A stretch of DNA of 64,000 nt from an uncultured Lachnospiraceae bacterium (GTDB lineage: Bacteria; Bacillota; Clostridia; Lachnospirales; Lachnospiraceae): positions 62,001-126,000 of the forward strand of contig CAJUIS010000002.1 in the NCBI GenBank assembly GCA_910586645.1. The letters are read 5' to 3'. This document shows, piece by piece, positions 36,333 to 45,185 of the stretch; within the stretch, counting starts at the first letter, position 1; each line of letters starts with the position of its first letter. Below the pieces are notes generated by a model that was not told the DNA's origin, searched no databases, and worked only from the letters and a program-made list of their open reading frames with translations. Made by a program: the position numbers and the translations under genes.

Positions 36333-37613
36333 TTAAAAACTCTGGTTCAAAAATCTTTCAAGATTTCCAAGAAGCATTTCAAAATCTTCCTTTACGTCTT
36401 TACTGTACTGAACCGAAAAACGGTAATGCTTTACTGCCTCTTTCAGATCTTTTTCCCTCTCACAAAGATTTCCGTACATGTAATGCGCTTCATAATTGGA
36501 TTCGTTCATATTCAAAACATGTTCCAGTATTTCCTTTTCCCTGTCGTAATCTTTGGTGTAATCCAGAATATTTGCCATGAAAATTCCCCATGTTTCCTTA
36601 TCGACAAAGTCCAATAAATCCGCCCTCATCTCCTGCATCATCACGATTGCACGATCCCAGTCGCCCGAATTCATGCATTCGCTTATTTCCCTGCAGATCT
36701 TATCCGCCAAAACTACCGGAGGAAATTCTGTTAAAAAACGGTCCATCGAAAGCTCCGCCGCTTTCATTTCCATTGGGCACTTCACATACTCGTACGATTT
36801 TTTTCTTACCTCAAAAGTCTGCAGGATTTCTTCTCTTGTATCTTTGATTCCCGCTTTGTGATAAAGCCGTTTTCTCAGTTCGTCAGAGAAAACAATATCC
36901 GTATAAGCGGAAATGGCGTCCAGTTCATTCTTTCCTTCATTTGTAACCTGATCTGAATGAACGCGCGACTCCACTGTAATCTGATTCAAAAAGCCAAAAT
37001 CAGCATAAGCCGCCATCTTCATCATATAATGATAATCCCCTGCATACGGATGCCTTTCATCAAAAAAACCTGCTTTCGCAAACGCTTCCGCCCTGGCTAT
37101 TACATTACATGCGCAAAATGGGTTCCCTTTCATAACCATCGTATAATACGGCTCTGCGCATCCTTCTTTTCCAATATCCAGAAATTTGTCCAGTATCTCC
37201 TGTTCTCCAATCCGCTCTGAATCCGCATTGATTGATTCGCAACAGCTAAATACCGCCTGAAACTTTTTATATTTTGTTAAAAATTCCACACCGGACCAAA
37301 GCATTTCTTTTTTGTATTTATCATCCGCGCTCAGCCAGCAGATATAATCTCCCTCCGCTCTTTTCAGCGCTTCATTCAAAGCTGCGCAGGCTCCCTGGTT
37401 TTCTGAAAACTGATATACCCGGATTCTCAAATCCCGGTCAGAATACTGCCGGACAATTTCTAATGTCCGATCTTTTGAACCGTCGTCCACAATTATCAGT
37501 TCCCAGTTTGTATAAACCTGATCCATCACGCTCTGTATCGCTTCCCCAATATATTTTTCTTCATTATAGGCGGGCATAATTACCGATACAAGTTTCATCT
37601 CTTCTGATTTCAT
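36333..37613 (-). CDS. GT2 glycosyltransferase with helical/TPR tail
   Basis: 426 residues. The GT2 domain (about 8-240) has VSVIMPAYNEEKYIGEAIQS, ELIIVDDGSKDRT and WLSADDKY, a DD metal-binding motif. The C-terminal part (about 290-426) is helical with a TPR-like ending (ANYEAHYMYGNLCEREKDL type). ATG 37613 is preceded by AAAGGA. An alternative ATG at 37598 is possible. It is the first gene after a 150-base gap. Confidence 0.83.
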   Translation of the reverse strand: MKSEEMKLVSVIMPAYNEEKYIGEAIQSVMDQVYTNWELIIVDDGSKDRTLEIVRQYSDRDLRIRVYQFSENQGACAALNEALKRAEGDYICWLSADDKYKKEMLWSGVEFLTKYKKFQAVFSCCESINADSERIGEQEILDKFLDIGKEGCAEPYYTMVMKGNPFCACNVIARAEAFAKAGFFDERHPYAGDYHYMMKMAAYADFGFLNQITVESRVHSDQVTNEGKNELDAISAYTDIVFSDELRKRLYHKAGIKDTREEILQTFEVRKKSYEYVKCPMEMKAAELSMDRFLTEFPPVVLADKICREISECMNSGDWDRAIVMMQEMRADLLDFVDKETWGIFMANILDYTKDYDREKEILEHVLNMNESNYEAHYMYGNLCEREKDLKEAVKHYRFSVQYSKDVKEDFEMLLGNLERFLNQSF

Positions 37614-37763
37614 CCTTTATTTTTCCTTTAAAATAGTTTATTTCTCCACTTGATTTTACATATTTTGGTGTAAATTGATTCTTATACACAAAATCCGGTT
37701 CCGTACCGCGCGTAATCAATGCGCCGGAGCATACGTTGGATAATTCTTAAGAATGCCGCTTTA
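37614..37763 (-). other. 150-base gap with a protein-like reading frame, possible gene remnant
   Basis: This gap separates the DUF4422 gene from the GT2 gene. I see no convincing terminator or promoter. One minus-strand frame, open after a TAA near 37748 and running into the start of the GT2 gene, reads like protein (GALITRGTEPDFVYKNQF, then TPKYVKSSGEINYFKG). It has no start codon with a ribosome binding site. It may be the tail of a decayed or recombined gene, or chance. Confidence 0.35.
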
Positions 37764-39317
37764 TCACTGTTCGCCAAGTAAGTATCCATACAATGTTTTC
37801 TCTCCCGCCAAATTCTCTTTTCTGCAGTCCTTTCTCCAGTCCAATTTATAAAAAAGGCTTTCTGCCATCAGTTTTTCCGCCCGGTCTGGAAAATATCTGC
37901 GGTTCATCCACTTTTGAAGTTCAAACAGAGAATCCGCATTGTCTCTGCATAGTTCCAGCTCCTTTTTTATCCCTGAAAACTGCTCCGCTGCCGCCGCAAT
38001 AATTCCGTCCAGCACAAAATAATCCGTCATCTTCTCCTCTGTTTCCCAATAATTCCAGAGGCTTTCCATCAAAAACCCAAACAGTTTTTTTTCTTTTTTC
38101 ACATACCACAAATCAGACGTCCATCTGTTTTCTGAAAATTCCGTCTCTCCAAATGGATCCCTGCTGCAAAGCGTATACATTTCCCGTTGAAATATCTTAG
38201 CGCCAACCGGTTTTGTCACAAAATAAGAAGCCGCGATCCACACCCCGCCGTAACGGAACAGAAGTTCCGCCATAAGCATATCGGAGAGCTGTGAATACGA
38301 AATTTTTCCCTGGTTAAATTTATCAATAACCGTCTTTGTAAATGAAACATATTCCAGACAATTCTCAAGCGTAATCAAACAAAATTCTGTCCGGTCCGAC
38401 GAAAAATTTTCTCTGATACGTTTGACGCAATGACGGATTAATTCCGGCATTTCTTTTTCCCCCTGCCACCAGCAGACAAAAACAGGAATCTTTCCTTCCA
38501 GTTTATCCTGGCCCGGCAATGGGCGGACAGACGGCTTCCTTCCGCCGTCCGCCAGATAAAGGCTCCGTATGGGTTCCGTCTTTAATTTTGTATATCGATA
38601 CAACAGCTCCGTTCTTTTCTCCCGGTATAAAAAATCAGACGGATCCGCCATCTTCATCTCTTCTTCCGTAATGGACTCCGGCTGTAAAAAAAGCCAGACC
38701 CGGAACAGACGCTCCGCCAAAAATCCCATGACCCGGCTCTGATAGTTGTCGTAACCCTGCATATCAATTCTTTTTTCCACTTCAAAAAGAATGTCAAACA
38801 GCCATGCGCAATACCTGTCAAAAATATCCTTTCTTGTAATCCACATATTTCCAACGGACACAAGGATCGTCCTCATGGCATAATCAAAAGCCGGCAGATA
38901 CTCCGGATATTTTTCCCCAATAACTTCACGGCACAAATCCAAATCTTTTGTATAATGCCGTTCTCCATAATGCGCATAAACATCCGTTTCGCTGACGCAG
39001 CTGCTGTTTGGAATGATAACCGGATATGTTTGGATGACGCGTTCAATATAAGCCCTGTCCAAAAGTTTTCCTTCTTTTACCAAATAACGTCTGTAATGGC
39101 AAATCCCAATCACATCGCAGTCCATATTTTTCCAAAGCCAGTAAACGCCTGTCAGTTCACAGTAGGCAGGATTTTTCTCTGATATATGATCCCCCGTATC
39201 GTCTCCCGTATAACCGAGCGTTTCTTTCCCTGCTTTGCCCACATGCAAAGGCAGATATGTTTTATCCGGGATCTCATTCATTTCTTTGTGTGTCATCACA
39301 AATATTTTCGTATCCAT
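37764..39317 (-). CDS. DUF4422 + capsular-polysaccharide-type transferase fusion
   Basis: 517 residues from ATG 39317 (GGAG nine bases upstream). The N-terminal DUF4422 domain shows KIFVMTHKEM, YLPLHVGKAG, GDDTGDHIS, YCELTGVYWLWKN and ICHYRRYL. The C-terminal half (from about 270) matches the Caps_synth/DXD-sugar-transferase family, with FVCWWQGEKEMPELIRHCV and LSDMLMAELLFRYGGVWIAA. In relatives the last motif is usually GGVWIDAT, so the metal-binding Asp seems replaced by Ala here. The start overlaps the 170-residue gene by 44 bases. Confidence 0.75.
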   Translation of the reverse strand: MDTKIFVMTHKEMNEIPDKTYLPLHVGKAGKETLGYTGDDTGDHISEKNPAYCELTGVYWLWKNMDCDVIGICHYRRYLVKEGKLLDRAYIERVIQTYPVIIPNSSCVSETDVYAHYGERHYTKDLDLCREVIGEKYPEYLPAFDYAMRTILVSVGNMWITRKDIFDRYCAWLFDILFEVEKRIDMQGYDNYQSRVMGFLAERLFRVWLFLQPESITEEEMKMADPSDFLYREKRTELLYRYTKLKTEPIRSLYLADGGRKPSVRPLPGQDKLEGKIPVFVCWWQGEKEMPELIRHCVKRIRENFSSDRTEFCLITLENCLEYVSFTKTVIDKFNQGKISYSQLSDMLMAELLFRYGGVWIAASYFVTKPVGAKIFQREMYTLCSRDPFGETEFSENRWTSDLWYVKKEKKLFGFLMESLWNYWETEEKMTDYFVLDGIIAAAAEQFSGIKKELELCRDNADSLFELQKWMNRRYFPDRAEKLMAESLFYKLDWRKDCRKENLAGEKTLYGYLLGEQ

Positions 39318-39786
39318 GCAAATGCGCTCCAAAATCCAATAAAAAATATACGTCTTGTTCTACCGTTAAATCCGTCGCCTTAACGTTTGGCCACGCTTCG
39401 CTCCACAAATCCACGCTTAAGTCCGTAAGGACATACCGCGTACATTCCGGAAGGCTTCTTATGAGCTGGCAAAAAGATTCTTTCCCGGCAATTTCTTTCG
39501 CCCCAAGCAAAACTGTCAGATCATACCTTTCTTTCGGATCTTTCAGAAGAAATTCTTCCATATCCATAATCCGGTCATAGATATTTTTCCAGACTGAAAA
39601 CTTTGTTTCCGGAAACAGGTCTATTCCATCAAGCCAAACTTCTTTTGGAACTTCCCGGCCCATAACTTTCCGTGAAACGCTTCCAATTCTTTTTAAAAAC
39701 ATCCCAATATCCAGAACTTTTTGCGGTTCTGTCTGATAGATTGTTTCAAAATAAATATAAATGTCATTTTTGTTTTTCAGAATCAT
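39274..39786 (-). CDS. Unrecognised 170-residue protein, possibly methyltransferase-like
   Basis: A short soluble protein with a good start (GAGGAAG before ATG 39786) in tight spacing with its neighbours. VLDIGMFLKRIGSVSRK near residue 24 is faintly like a class I methyltransferase motif I, followed by an acidic strand end (VWLDGIDLF) and later YDLTVLLGAKE. No glycine-rich loop is complete, so methylation is doubtful. Likely real, because it is conserved in frame between two overlapping genes, but function is unknown. Confidence 0.6.
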   Translation of the reverse strand: MILKNKNDIYIYFETIYQTEPQKVLDIGMFLKRIGSVSRKVMGREVPKEVWLDGIDLFPETKFSVWKNIYDRIMDMEEFLLKDPKERYDLTVLLGAKEIAGKESFCQLIRSLPECTRYVLTDLSVDLWSEAWPNVKATDLTVEQDVYFLLDFGAHLHGYENICDDTQRNE

Positions 39787-39807
39787 GGACTTCCTCTGTC
39801 TTTCCCA

Positions 39808-40941
39808 TTATAACAGCATTTTTCCAAGCCGTTCTGCAAATGTAAAATCCCGCTTCACCTTTTCAAATCCCGCTGCCGCAATCTTTTTCCGTTCTTCTTC
39901 ATGTTTTAAATAATAATCCGCTTTTAAAAACATATCTTCCAGATTTTCATATACTGCGCACTCTTCCCCCGGCGCAAAATATTCCATCAGCTCTTCCTGA
40001 TAATTGCTCAGCGTAAATCCCCGGCACCCCATAATGTCTATCACCCGGAGAGGTATCCCGGTACGGACCGTTTTTAAAGAAATATTTAAGTTTATTCCGC
40101 TTCTTTGAAAAATAGCCGGCATCTCTCCGTAATAATCCGCATATCCGCGAAAATTTATTTTCTTCAGGCGCGTGTCCTGATCCGCAGAATACAAATCCAC
40201 CCGGTAACGCCCCGACAAAACAGACAGCGCCAGATACCGCTCTCTTCCGGTCGTTTCACATGCAAGCAGAAATTCCAGTTCCCTGCTTCCCATCACAAAC
40301 CCGTCCGACGACGCTTTATCATAATCCGCATTCATCTTTTCCAGCAAATCCGCCGTAATTAATTCCGGAATCAGATATCCGCCGTAAACCTTCATCTGAG
40401 AATTTACAATTCCTTCCAGATATCCCCGCAAATATCCGGACAATGGCGCCGTAAAATGCCGGTATTCGGTCTGATACAGTTTTCCAATCAGAGAAATATC
40501 CGTCTCATACTTTCCCTTTGCGGTTTTTGCAATCGCCTTTTCAAAAATCTCAGTATCTACGGCAAGCGGCATATGCCTTGCATCAATGCCCTGCTTTTTA
40601 TATTCCTCCGCCTGTCCCCTGTCAAAAAAGTAAATCCGGTTGCAGGAATTTTTCATCGGCAGGATATTCCTGATATGCACCGGAGAATCATACACCCAGG
40701 AAATGTAAGGGATTCCCTGCTTTTCACAAACGCCGGATATCAGAGGTGAAAAATTAACCGACAGCACGGCCGAATAAGCGGTTTTCTGTAAATGCTTCCA
40801 AAACCGCTCTGTAAAAACAGCGTCTTCTTCCCAGTCCGAAAACTGGTAAAAAAATGTGTCATATTCTATATTCAGTTTCTTTAGTCCCCGTTCCATCCCC
40901 TTATTCAGAAAGGAATGCCATTGAAAAAAAAGCAGTTTCAT
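39808..40941 (-). CDS. CgeB-type GT-B glycosyltransferase
   Basis: 377 residues from ATG 40941 (GGGGA upstream); an earlier ATG at 40965 is possible. LLFFQWHSFLNKGMERGLKKL is the N-terminal strand-loop-helix, PYISWVYDSPVHIRN the interdomain part. The C-terminal donor region reads GINLNISLKTVRTGIPLRVIDIMGCRGF and YYLKHEEERKKIAAAGFEKV, as in CgeB-like enzymes. It is the first gene after the terminator at 40984-41023 and starts the long downstream run towards pseG. Confidence 0.8.
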   Translation of the reverse strand: MKLLFFQWHSFLNKGMERGLKKLNIEYDTFFYQFSDWEEDAVFTERFWKHLQKTAYSAVLSVNFSPLISGVCEKQGIPYISWVYDSPVHIRNILPMKNSCNRIYFFDRGQAEEYKKQGIDARHMPLAVDTEIFEKAIAKTAKGKYETDISLIGKLYQTEYRHFTAPLSGYLRGYLEGIVNSQMKVYGGYLIPELITADLLEKMNADYDKASSDGFVMGSRELEFLLACETTGRERYLALSVLSGRYRVDLYSADQDTRLKKINFRGYADYYGEMPAIFQRSGINLNISLKTVRTGIPLRVIDIMGCRGFTLSNYQEELMEYFAPGEECAVYENLEDMFLKADYYLKHEEERKKIAAAGFEKVKRDFTFAERLGKMLL

Positions 40942-40983
40942 TCTGTTTTCCCCATACATATTCAAGAATTTTTATGATATAAC

Positions 40984-41023
40984 AAAAAAGCCATCTTCTG
41001 CTGTATTCAAAAGCTGGCTTTTT
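40984..41023 (-). terminator. Intrinsic terminator after the 123-residue gene
   Basis: Minus-strand stem AAAAAGCCA / TGGCTTTTTT with inner pairing CTTTTG / CAGAAG and a following T run. Because both arms are A/T flanked it could work in both directions. It lies just downstream of the stop at 41037 and is one of only two clear terminators in the window. Confidence 0.8.
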
Positions 41024-41036
41024 ATTTCGATTTACT

Positions 41037-41399
41037 CTATGCGATTACTTCCCTCGCCGCTGCGCCCAGATTTTCAAACATTGGAATCAAAGCTTTGATT
41101 GCTTCCGCCATAGCTGCGTCTTCATTTTCCCTAATCGCATCGCCCAAACGAAGGGCCGCCGTATTAAATTCTTCTTTATTGATACGCTCTTTTCCTTCGT
41201 TCAGCATCTCCATTGTCCCGTTCACTACCTGGATTTCCCAGTTCATAGCGTCTACAATTCCTTTTAAAAACTTATTCGTATCCTCAAGCCTTTCCCCGGA
41301 CAATTCTTTTACGACAATGTTCATATTTTTAAGCACGCGGTCATTAAACTCAACTAAAACCTCCAGCGCTTCTTTCTGTTCCGCTCTGTTATCCTCCAT
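41037..41399 (-). CDS. Small helical protein under a sigma-D-type promoter
   Basis: About 120 residues from ATG 41399 (GGGTGA upstream; GTG 41408 is an alternative). The sequence is almost entirely amphipathic helix, acidic, without Cys, signal or membrane segment. It is framed by its own promoter (GCCGATAT) and terminator, so it forms a single-gene unit inside the glycan island. Its size and helical make-up recall flagellar export chaperones such as FliS or FliT, but I see no signature to prove it. The flagellar-type promoter is the main reason to link it to motility. Confidence 0.65.
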   Translation of the reverse strand: MEDNRAEQKEALEVLVEFNDRVLKNMNIVVKELSGERLEDTNKFLKGIVDAMNWEIQVVNGTMEMLNEGKERINKEEFNTAALRLGDAIRENEDAAMAEAIKALIPMFENLGAAAREVIA

Positions 41400-41464
41400 G
41401 ATTTTCACCCGGCCATCTTGGCCTTCCCTTTCTTCTTTATTATGTTTGGCACACTATGTTTATT

Positions 41465-41491
41465 ATATCGGCTTTTTTTTATTTTTTCTTA
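41465..41491 (-). promoter_or_regulatory. Sigma-D / FliA-type promoter
   Basis: The minus strand reads TAAG (41488-41491), 15 bases, then GCCGATAT (41465-41472). The Bacillus sigma-D consensus is TAAA-N15-GCCGATAT, so the -10 is exact and the -35 differs in one base. The same sequence also contains TATAAT, a possible sigma-A -10, but no TTGACA-like -35 accompanies it. It drives the 123-residue gene. Confidence 0.65.
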
Positions 41492-41547
41492 TCCTTTTTA
41501 TGAACTTTCCCATATTTTCCATGTCCGGCACGCCTGACGGACAATTT

Positions 41548-42417
41548 TCACTGCGCCTGATATAATTTCATCAAATCCTCTAAATTCTGTCCCGTATCAA
41601 ACAGGTATTTTTCCGCTTTTTCATAAAACAGCTCCATACATTGATTTTCCACTGCCAGTTTCGATATCCGGTTAAATAAAAGTTTTTTTGCAAACGGGTT
41701 CTCCTCCAAATCATCATAATAATGCGTCATAATATAGAATAACGCATGGATCTCATTCCGCACATTCTTTCCCACGCTGTTTTCAGAGTCTTCCGCTTCC
41801 AATAAAACTTCTTCTAAAAATCCTATGCTTCCCATTTTTGCAAGCCTGAGACTAAGTTCGTAATCCTCCAGGCACCTGAGTTCTTCCGCAAATCCTCCCG
41901 CCTGCAGAAATATGTCTCTTTTCAGCAGCATACAGGGCGTGCCTATCATAGAACAATAAAGAAGGCTTTTATATATGTTCCCTCTTTTCTCCTCTATCGG
42001 AATGCTTTGTTTCGGATATATGCCCTCCGCTGCGCCGCTTAAATGATACGGATGATATACCATAATATAATCTTTATTTTCTTCCAGCTCCATCACCTGT
42101 CTCTCCAGTTTCCTGGGATGCCAGACTGTATCGCTGTCCTGAAATGCAATATATTTTGTATCCGCCAATTTTGCTCCCACATTTCTGCTGTATGACGGCC
42201 CCCCATTTTTTTCATTGCGGACATAGCGGATTCGTTTCTCTTTTATTTTCTGAACGAGTTCCCATGTTCCGTCCGTGCTTCCATCATCTACGACAATCAG
42301 CTTCCATGCCGGATACGTCTGCTTCCGCACGCTCTCAATCGCTTTTTCCACTGAGGAAGCCCTGTTATAAGTCGGCAGAATAACTGTTACCTGTTCCATA
42401 CTGTCTTCCGGATACAC
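41548..42417 (-). CDS. GT2 glycosyltransferase
   Basis: About 289 residues. I place the start at GTG 42417, six bases after AGGAGG; the frame extends to an ATG at 42456 and has another ATG at 42399. VTVILPTYNRASSVEKAIES, KLIVVDDGSTDGTWEL and IAFQDSDTVWHP (DSD metal site) define the GT-A fold. RCLEDYELSLRLAKMG is the usual acceptor-side ED motif. The C-terminal tail is helical. It is the last gene before the sigma-D unit. Confidence 0.85.
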   Translation of the reverse strand: MYPEDSMEQVTVILPTYNRASSVEKAIESVRKQTYPAWKLIVVDDGSTDGTWELVQKIKEKRIRYVRNEKNGGPSYSRNVGAKLADTKYIAFQDSDTVWHPRKLERQVMELEENKDYIMVYHPYHLSGAAEGIYPKQSIPIEEKRGNIYKSLLYCSMIGTPCMLLKRDIFLQAGGFAEELRCLEDYELSLRLAKMGSIGFLEEVLLEAEDSENSVGKNVRNEIHALFYIMTHYYDDLEENPFAKKLLFNRISKLAVENQCMELFYEKAEKYLFDTGQNLEDLMKLYQAQ

Positions 42418-42472
42418 CCATATCCTCCTCTCTTTACTCTCAAACGCCACGTGCATAATATGATACGGTACG

Positions 42473-43693
42473 CTATCCGATTTCTATGCGCCGCTCACTT
42501 GGTATTTTCGTATATGCAACCGGAACCGGTTTTTCCCTGACCGCTTCATAGAATTTGGAAATATATTCCTCTTTCCGTTTCTCCCCGGCATTCTGATACA
42601 GTTTCTTTATTTTCTCCAACACATACTTTCTGTCAGCTACCGCATGCAGCACAAACAAAACTGCAGCTTCACAGGAAAGGCTTCCATCTGTAACCGCACA
42701 AACCAGTTCCTTGAACTCGCTCTCAGGCAGTCTAAGTTCCATTCTGAAAAACAAAAAACGGATCCGCATATATTTTTCATGCATTTGAGAATAACTGCCA
42801 AGTCCGTCAAAAAATTGTTTCAAAACGCCGGCTTTTTCTTCCTGGCGTTTTATGTCAGACATAATTCCAAGCCTCTCCAGATCGGAATCTTTTCTTTTTC
42901 CTTTCCGGTACTCGTCAATCACATCCGCTGCATATTTCCATTCCCCCTGTTCCATCAGGCTTTCTATCTGCTTTGCCAGTTGGGCGCTCAGTAAATCCCA
43001 TTCTGCGTCATAATCCAGTTCAAATCCCCCGTCCGCATAGAAAAATTCCGGATATTCTTTCAGACAGGCGCCTCTTCCTTCTTCATAATGCGCCATATTT
43101 GCAAAACCACAGGCATGGACTGTCCACGGAATTTCCTGATGCGGCACAAAAATCCGGTATCCTCTTCTCCGCATTTCAAAAGACTGTGATATATCATAAA
43201 AATGAAAATAACGGCATAAATCTTTTCGCCATGGAATGTCATACTGTGTTGCAATCAACAGCCCGTCCACTGCTTCCACATACATATCCTGTGTCTCTTC
43301 CCGCGCGCAGATCAGCCGATATGCCATATCCGGTTCCCTGCAGTCCACCGCGCCTGCCGCATTCCACACAGGCACCCCTGTTTTCTGCATCCCGATGCAG
43401 CCCGCCATGCCAATCATTCCAATTTCGGAATCGGATTGAAAAATATCTAAAATCCGCTCTATAAATTTTTCATTTCTGATAAAAACATCCTGATGCAGGT
43501 AAACTTTATATTTTGCCTCGGTACTCTGCATTCCAAGATTATAAGCCGCGCACATAGACTCTGCCTGGCGCACTCCAATCACTTCCACCTCATAACCGCA
43601 TGGAACCTTAAGGCGGCTGATATAATAACTGCACTCCTCAAAATACTGCTCGTCATTCACCGCAGCAATAAACGCAACCCGATTTTCTCTCAT
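42473..43693 (-). CDS. GT2-like glycosyltransferase (Glyco_tranf_2_5 type)
   Basis: 406 residues. VAFIAAVNDEQYFEECSYYI is the N-terminal strand, with AAYNLGMQSTEAKYKVYLHQDVFI carrying the His-Gln-Asp replacement of the DxD that is typical of this subfamily. GMIGMAGCIGMQKTG, VEAVDGLLIATQYDI and FHFYDISQSFEMRRRGY follow. The C-terminal 160 residues are helical. Start and stop overlap the adjacent genes by a few bases. It belongs to the group of sugar transferases that are often found with surface-glycan genes. Confidence 0.82.
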   Translation of the reverse strand: MRENRVAFIAAVNDEQYFEECSYYISRLKVPCGYEVEVIGVRQAESMCAAYNLGMQSTEAKYKVYLHQDVFIRNEKFIERILDIFQSDSEIGMIGMAGCIGMQKTGVPVWNAAGAVDCREPDMAYRLICAREETQDMYVEAVDGLLIATQYDIPWRKDLCRYFHFYDISQSFEMRRRGYRIFVPHQEIPWTVHACGFANMAHYEEGRGACLKEYPEFFYADGGFELDYDAEWDLLSAQLAKQIESLMEQGEWKYAADVIDEYRKGKRKDSDLERLGIMSDIKRQEEKAGVLKQFFDGLGSYSQMHEKYMRIRFLFFRMELRLPESEFKELVCAVTDGSLSCEAAVLFVLHAVADRKYVLEKIKKLYQNAGEKRKEEYISKFYEAVREKPVPVAYTKIPSERRIEIG

Positions 43694-44934
43694 AATTCAT
43701 ACCGCATTCCTTCTCTTTTTTCGATCAGCCTCTTATAAAAATACGAGTATATCCCACATTCCCGGCCGCCGCCTTCCTCATGTAACTTTTCCAAATGGTT
43801 CAAAGCTTCTTCCCTCTCTCCCAAAATGAACAGAGACAGCAGCGCTTTTTCTGACGTCAGAAAACAACACTGCTCTTTTGTCATTTCAGAAAACAGATCC
43901 GGATCTAACGTTACAAGCATTTTCCGGAATACATCACCGCATTCCTGACCTGCATTCATATAACACCACGCAGTGTGGGCGGACAGGATATTCCGGATAT
44001 ATTCATCGCAATACTCTTTGCGAATCCTGACTGTCCGGCTGCCTGATAACGCTTCGCCTATCAATTCCGCCTTACGGCAATTTTCAATTTCACTGTTTTT
44101 CACAATATTTCGAAGAAATTCGTCTATGTTCCTCCAAAACGCCTGATAAACCAACGATGCGTTTTTGGGATTCCACGCTCCATATTTTTCCAAAACGCTT
44201 CTCTTTACCTCAAAAGAACTGGCGCAGTCCTCTGCCACGCCTATGTCTGCCAGCCTCTTGGATGCATTTTTCCTGTGAAGCCGGTAAAAATACATTTTGT
44301 CTGTAAGAAATACGCTTTTACGGCACTCGCTCAAATAATGATACATAAATACCGTGTCCCCGGCATATCTGACTCTGTCTTTTACACGGTAAAATTCTTT
44401 ACAGGCGTTGTGCGCCTTTATAAATAAATCCCGCTTCATCAGCTTTGCCCAATATGTATTCATATCAGTCTCAATTTCAGCATAAAGTTCCGCAAGGTTT
44501 TCCGCCGTAACCAGGCCCTCATATTTTCGAAAACCGTGACAATGCCTCTCATTCCTTATCTCATCCAGAACAATTGCTTTGCAGCACGCCAAATCCGCTT
44601 CGTTTTCCTCCATCGCATTTACAAGCTTCTCCAGATACTGATCTTCCCAGAAGTCATCGCTGTCAAGTTTGGCAACATAACGGCCGTTCCCAAATCTGGT
44701 AATCATATCCTGTGCAAATCCATCCGTATTCTTTGGAAAACGCACCCGCTTAATCCGCTTGTCTTTCTTTGCATATTCCTGAATAATACTTTTTGTGTCA
44801 TCCGTAGAGCCATTATCAACAAGTATCCATTCAAAACAATTATATGTTTGATTCAGTACACTTTCAATACATACCGTAATATAGTTTTCCACATTATAAG
44901 CCGGTGTAAAAATTGTCACCAATGGTTTATTCAT
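43690..44934 (-). CDS. GT2 glycosyltransferase, paralogue of the gene at 48980
   Basis: 414 residues. VTIFTPAYNVENYITVCIES, EWILVDNGSTDDTKS and KLDSDDFWE (DSDD metal site) are GT2 landmarks. The C-terminal half is helical. The protein is closely similar along its length to the product of 48980-50191 (for example DMNTYWAKLMKRDLFIKA and LFSEMTKEQC). Some stretches are identical at DNA level for more than 30 bases, so the two genes come from a recent duplication or exchange sequence. GGAGA precedes ATG 44934. Confidence 0.87.
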   Translation of the reverse strand: MNKPLVTIFTPAYNVENYITVCIESVLNQTYNCFEWILVDNGSTDDTKSIIQEYAKKDKRIKRVRFPKNTDGFAQDMITRFGNGRYVAKLDSDDFWEDQYLEKLVNAMEENEADLACCKAIVLDEIRNERHCHGFRKYEGLVTAENLAELYAEIETDMNTYWAKLMKRDLFIKAHNACKEFYRVKDRVRYAGDTVFMYHYLSECRKSVFLTDKMYFYRLHRKNASKRLADIGVAEDCASSFEVKRSVLEKYGAWNPKNASLVYQAFWRNIDEFLRNIVKNSEIENCRKAELIGEALSGSRTVRIRKEYCDEYIRNILSAHTAWCYMNAGQECGDVFRKMLVTLDPDLFSEMTKEQCCFLTSEKALLSLFILGEREEALNHLEKLHEEGGGRECGIYSYFYKRLIEKREGMRYEL

Positions 44935-44949
44935 ATATATATTCTCCTG

Positions 44950-45183
44950 TCATTTCAGAATCCGAATCATTTTCATTATGCTTCCCATTGTCTCAAAATT
45001 AGAAATTTTCAATTCATCCTCAGGAACTTTGATTCCAAATTCTTTTTCTATACAGCCTATCAGCAGTACCATCGTCAGCGAATCCAATATTCCTTCTTCG
45101 ATTAGCTTTGTATCCGGAAAAATTTCTTCATACGGATTCATTTCTTCCAAAATCTTTGACAGTTTTTTTATTTCATGATCCAA
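44950..45183 (-). CDS. Acyl/aminoacyl carrier protein 1
   Basis: 77 residues, the usual carrier-protein size. GILDSLTMV (residues about 31-39) contains the Ser that receives phosphopantetheine. It starts with TTG behind AGGTG. It lies beside the hexapeptide acyltransferase, which could take the acyl group from it. A second carrier protein is at 57430. Confidence 0.87.
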   Translation of the reverse strand: MDHEIKKLSKILEEMNPYEEIFPDTKLIEEGILDSLTMVLLIGCIEKEFGIKVPEDELKISNFETMGSIMKMIRILK

Positions 45184-45185
45184 TT

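Noticed and set aside
37681..37740. Terminator in the 37.6-37.8 kb gap
   Set aside because: The CCGG-containing segments pair poorly and no T run follows on the minus strand.
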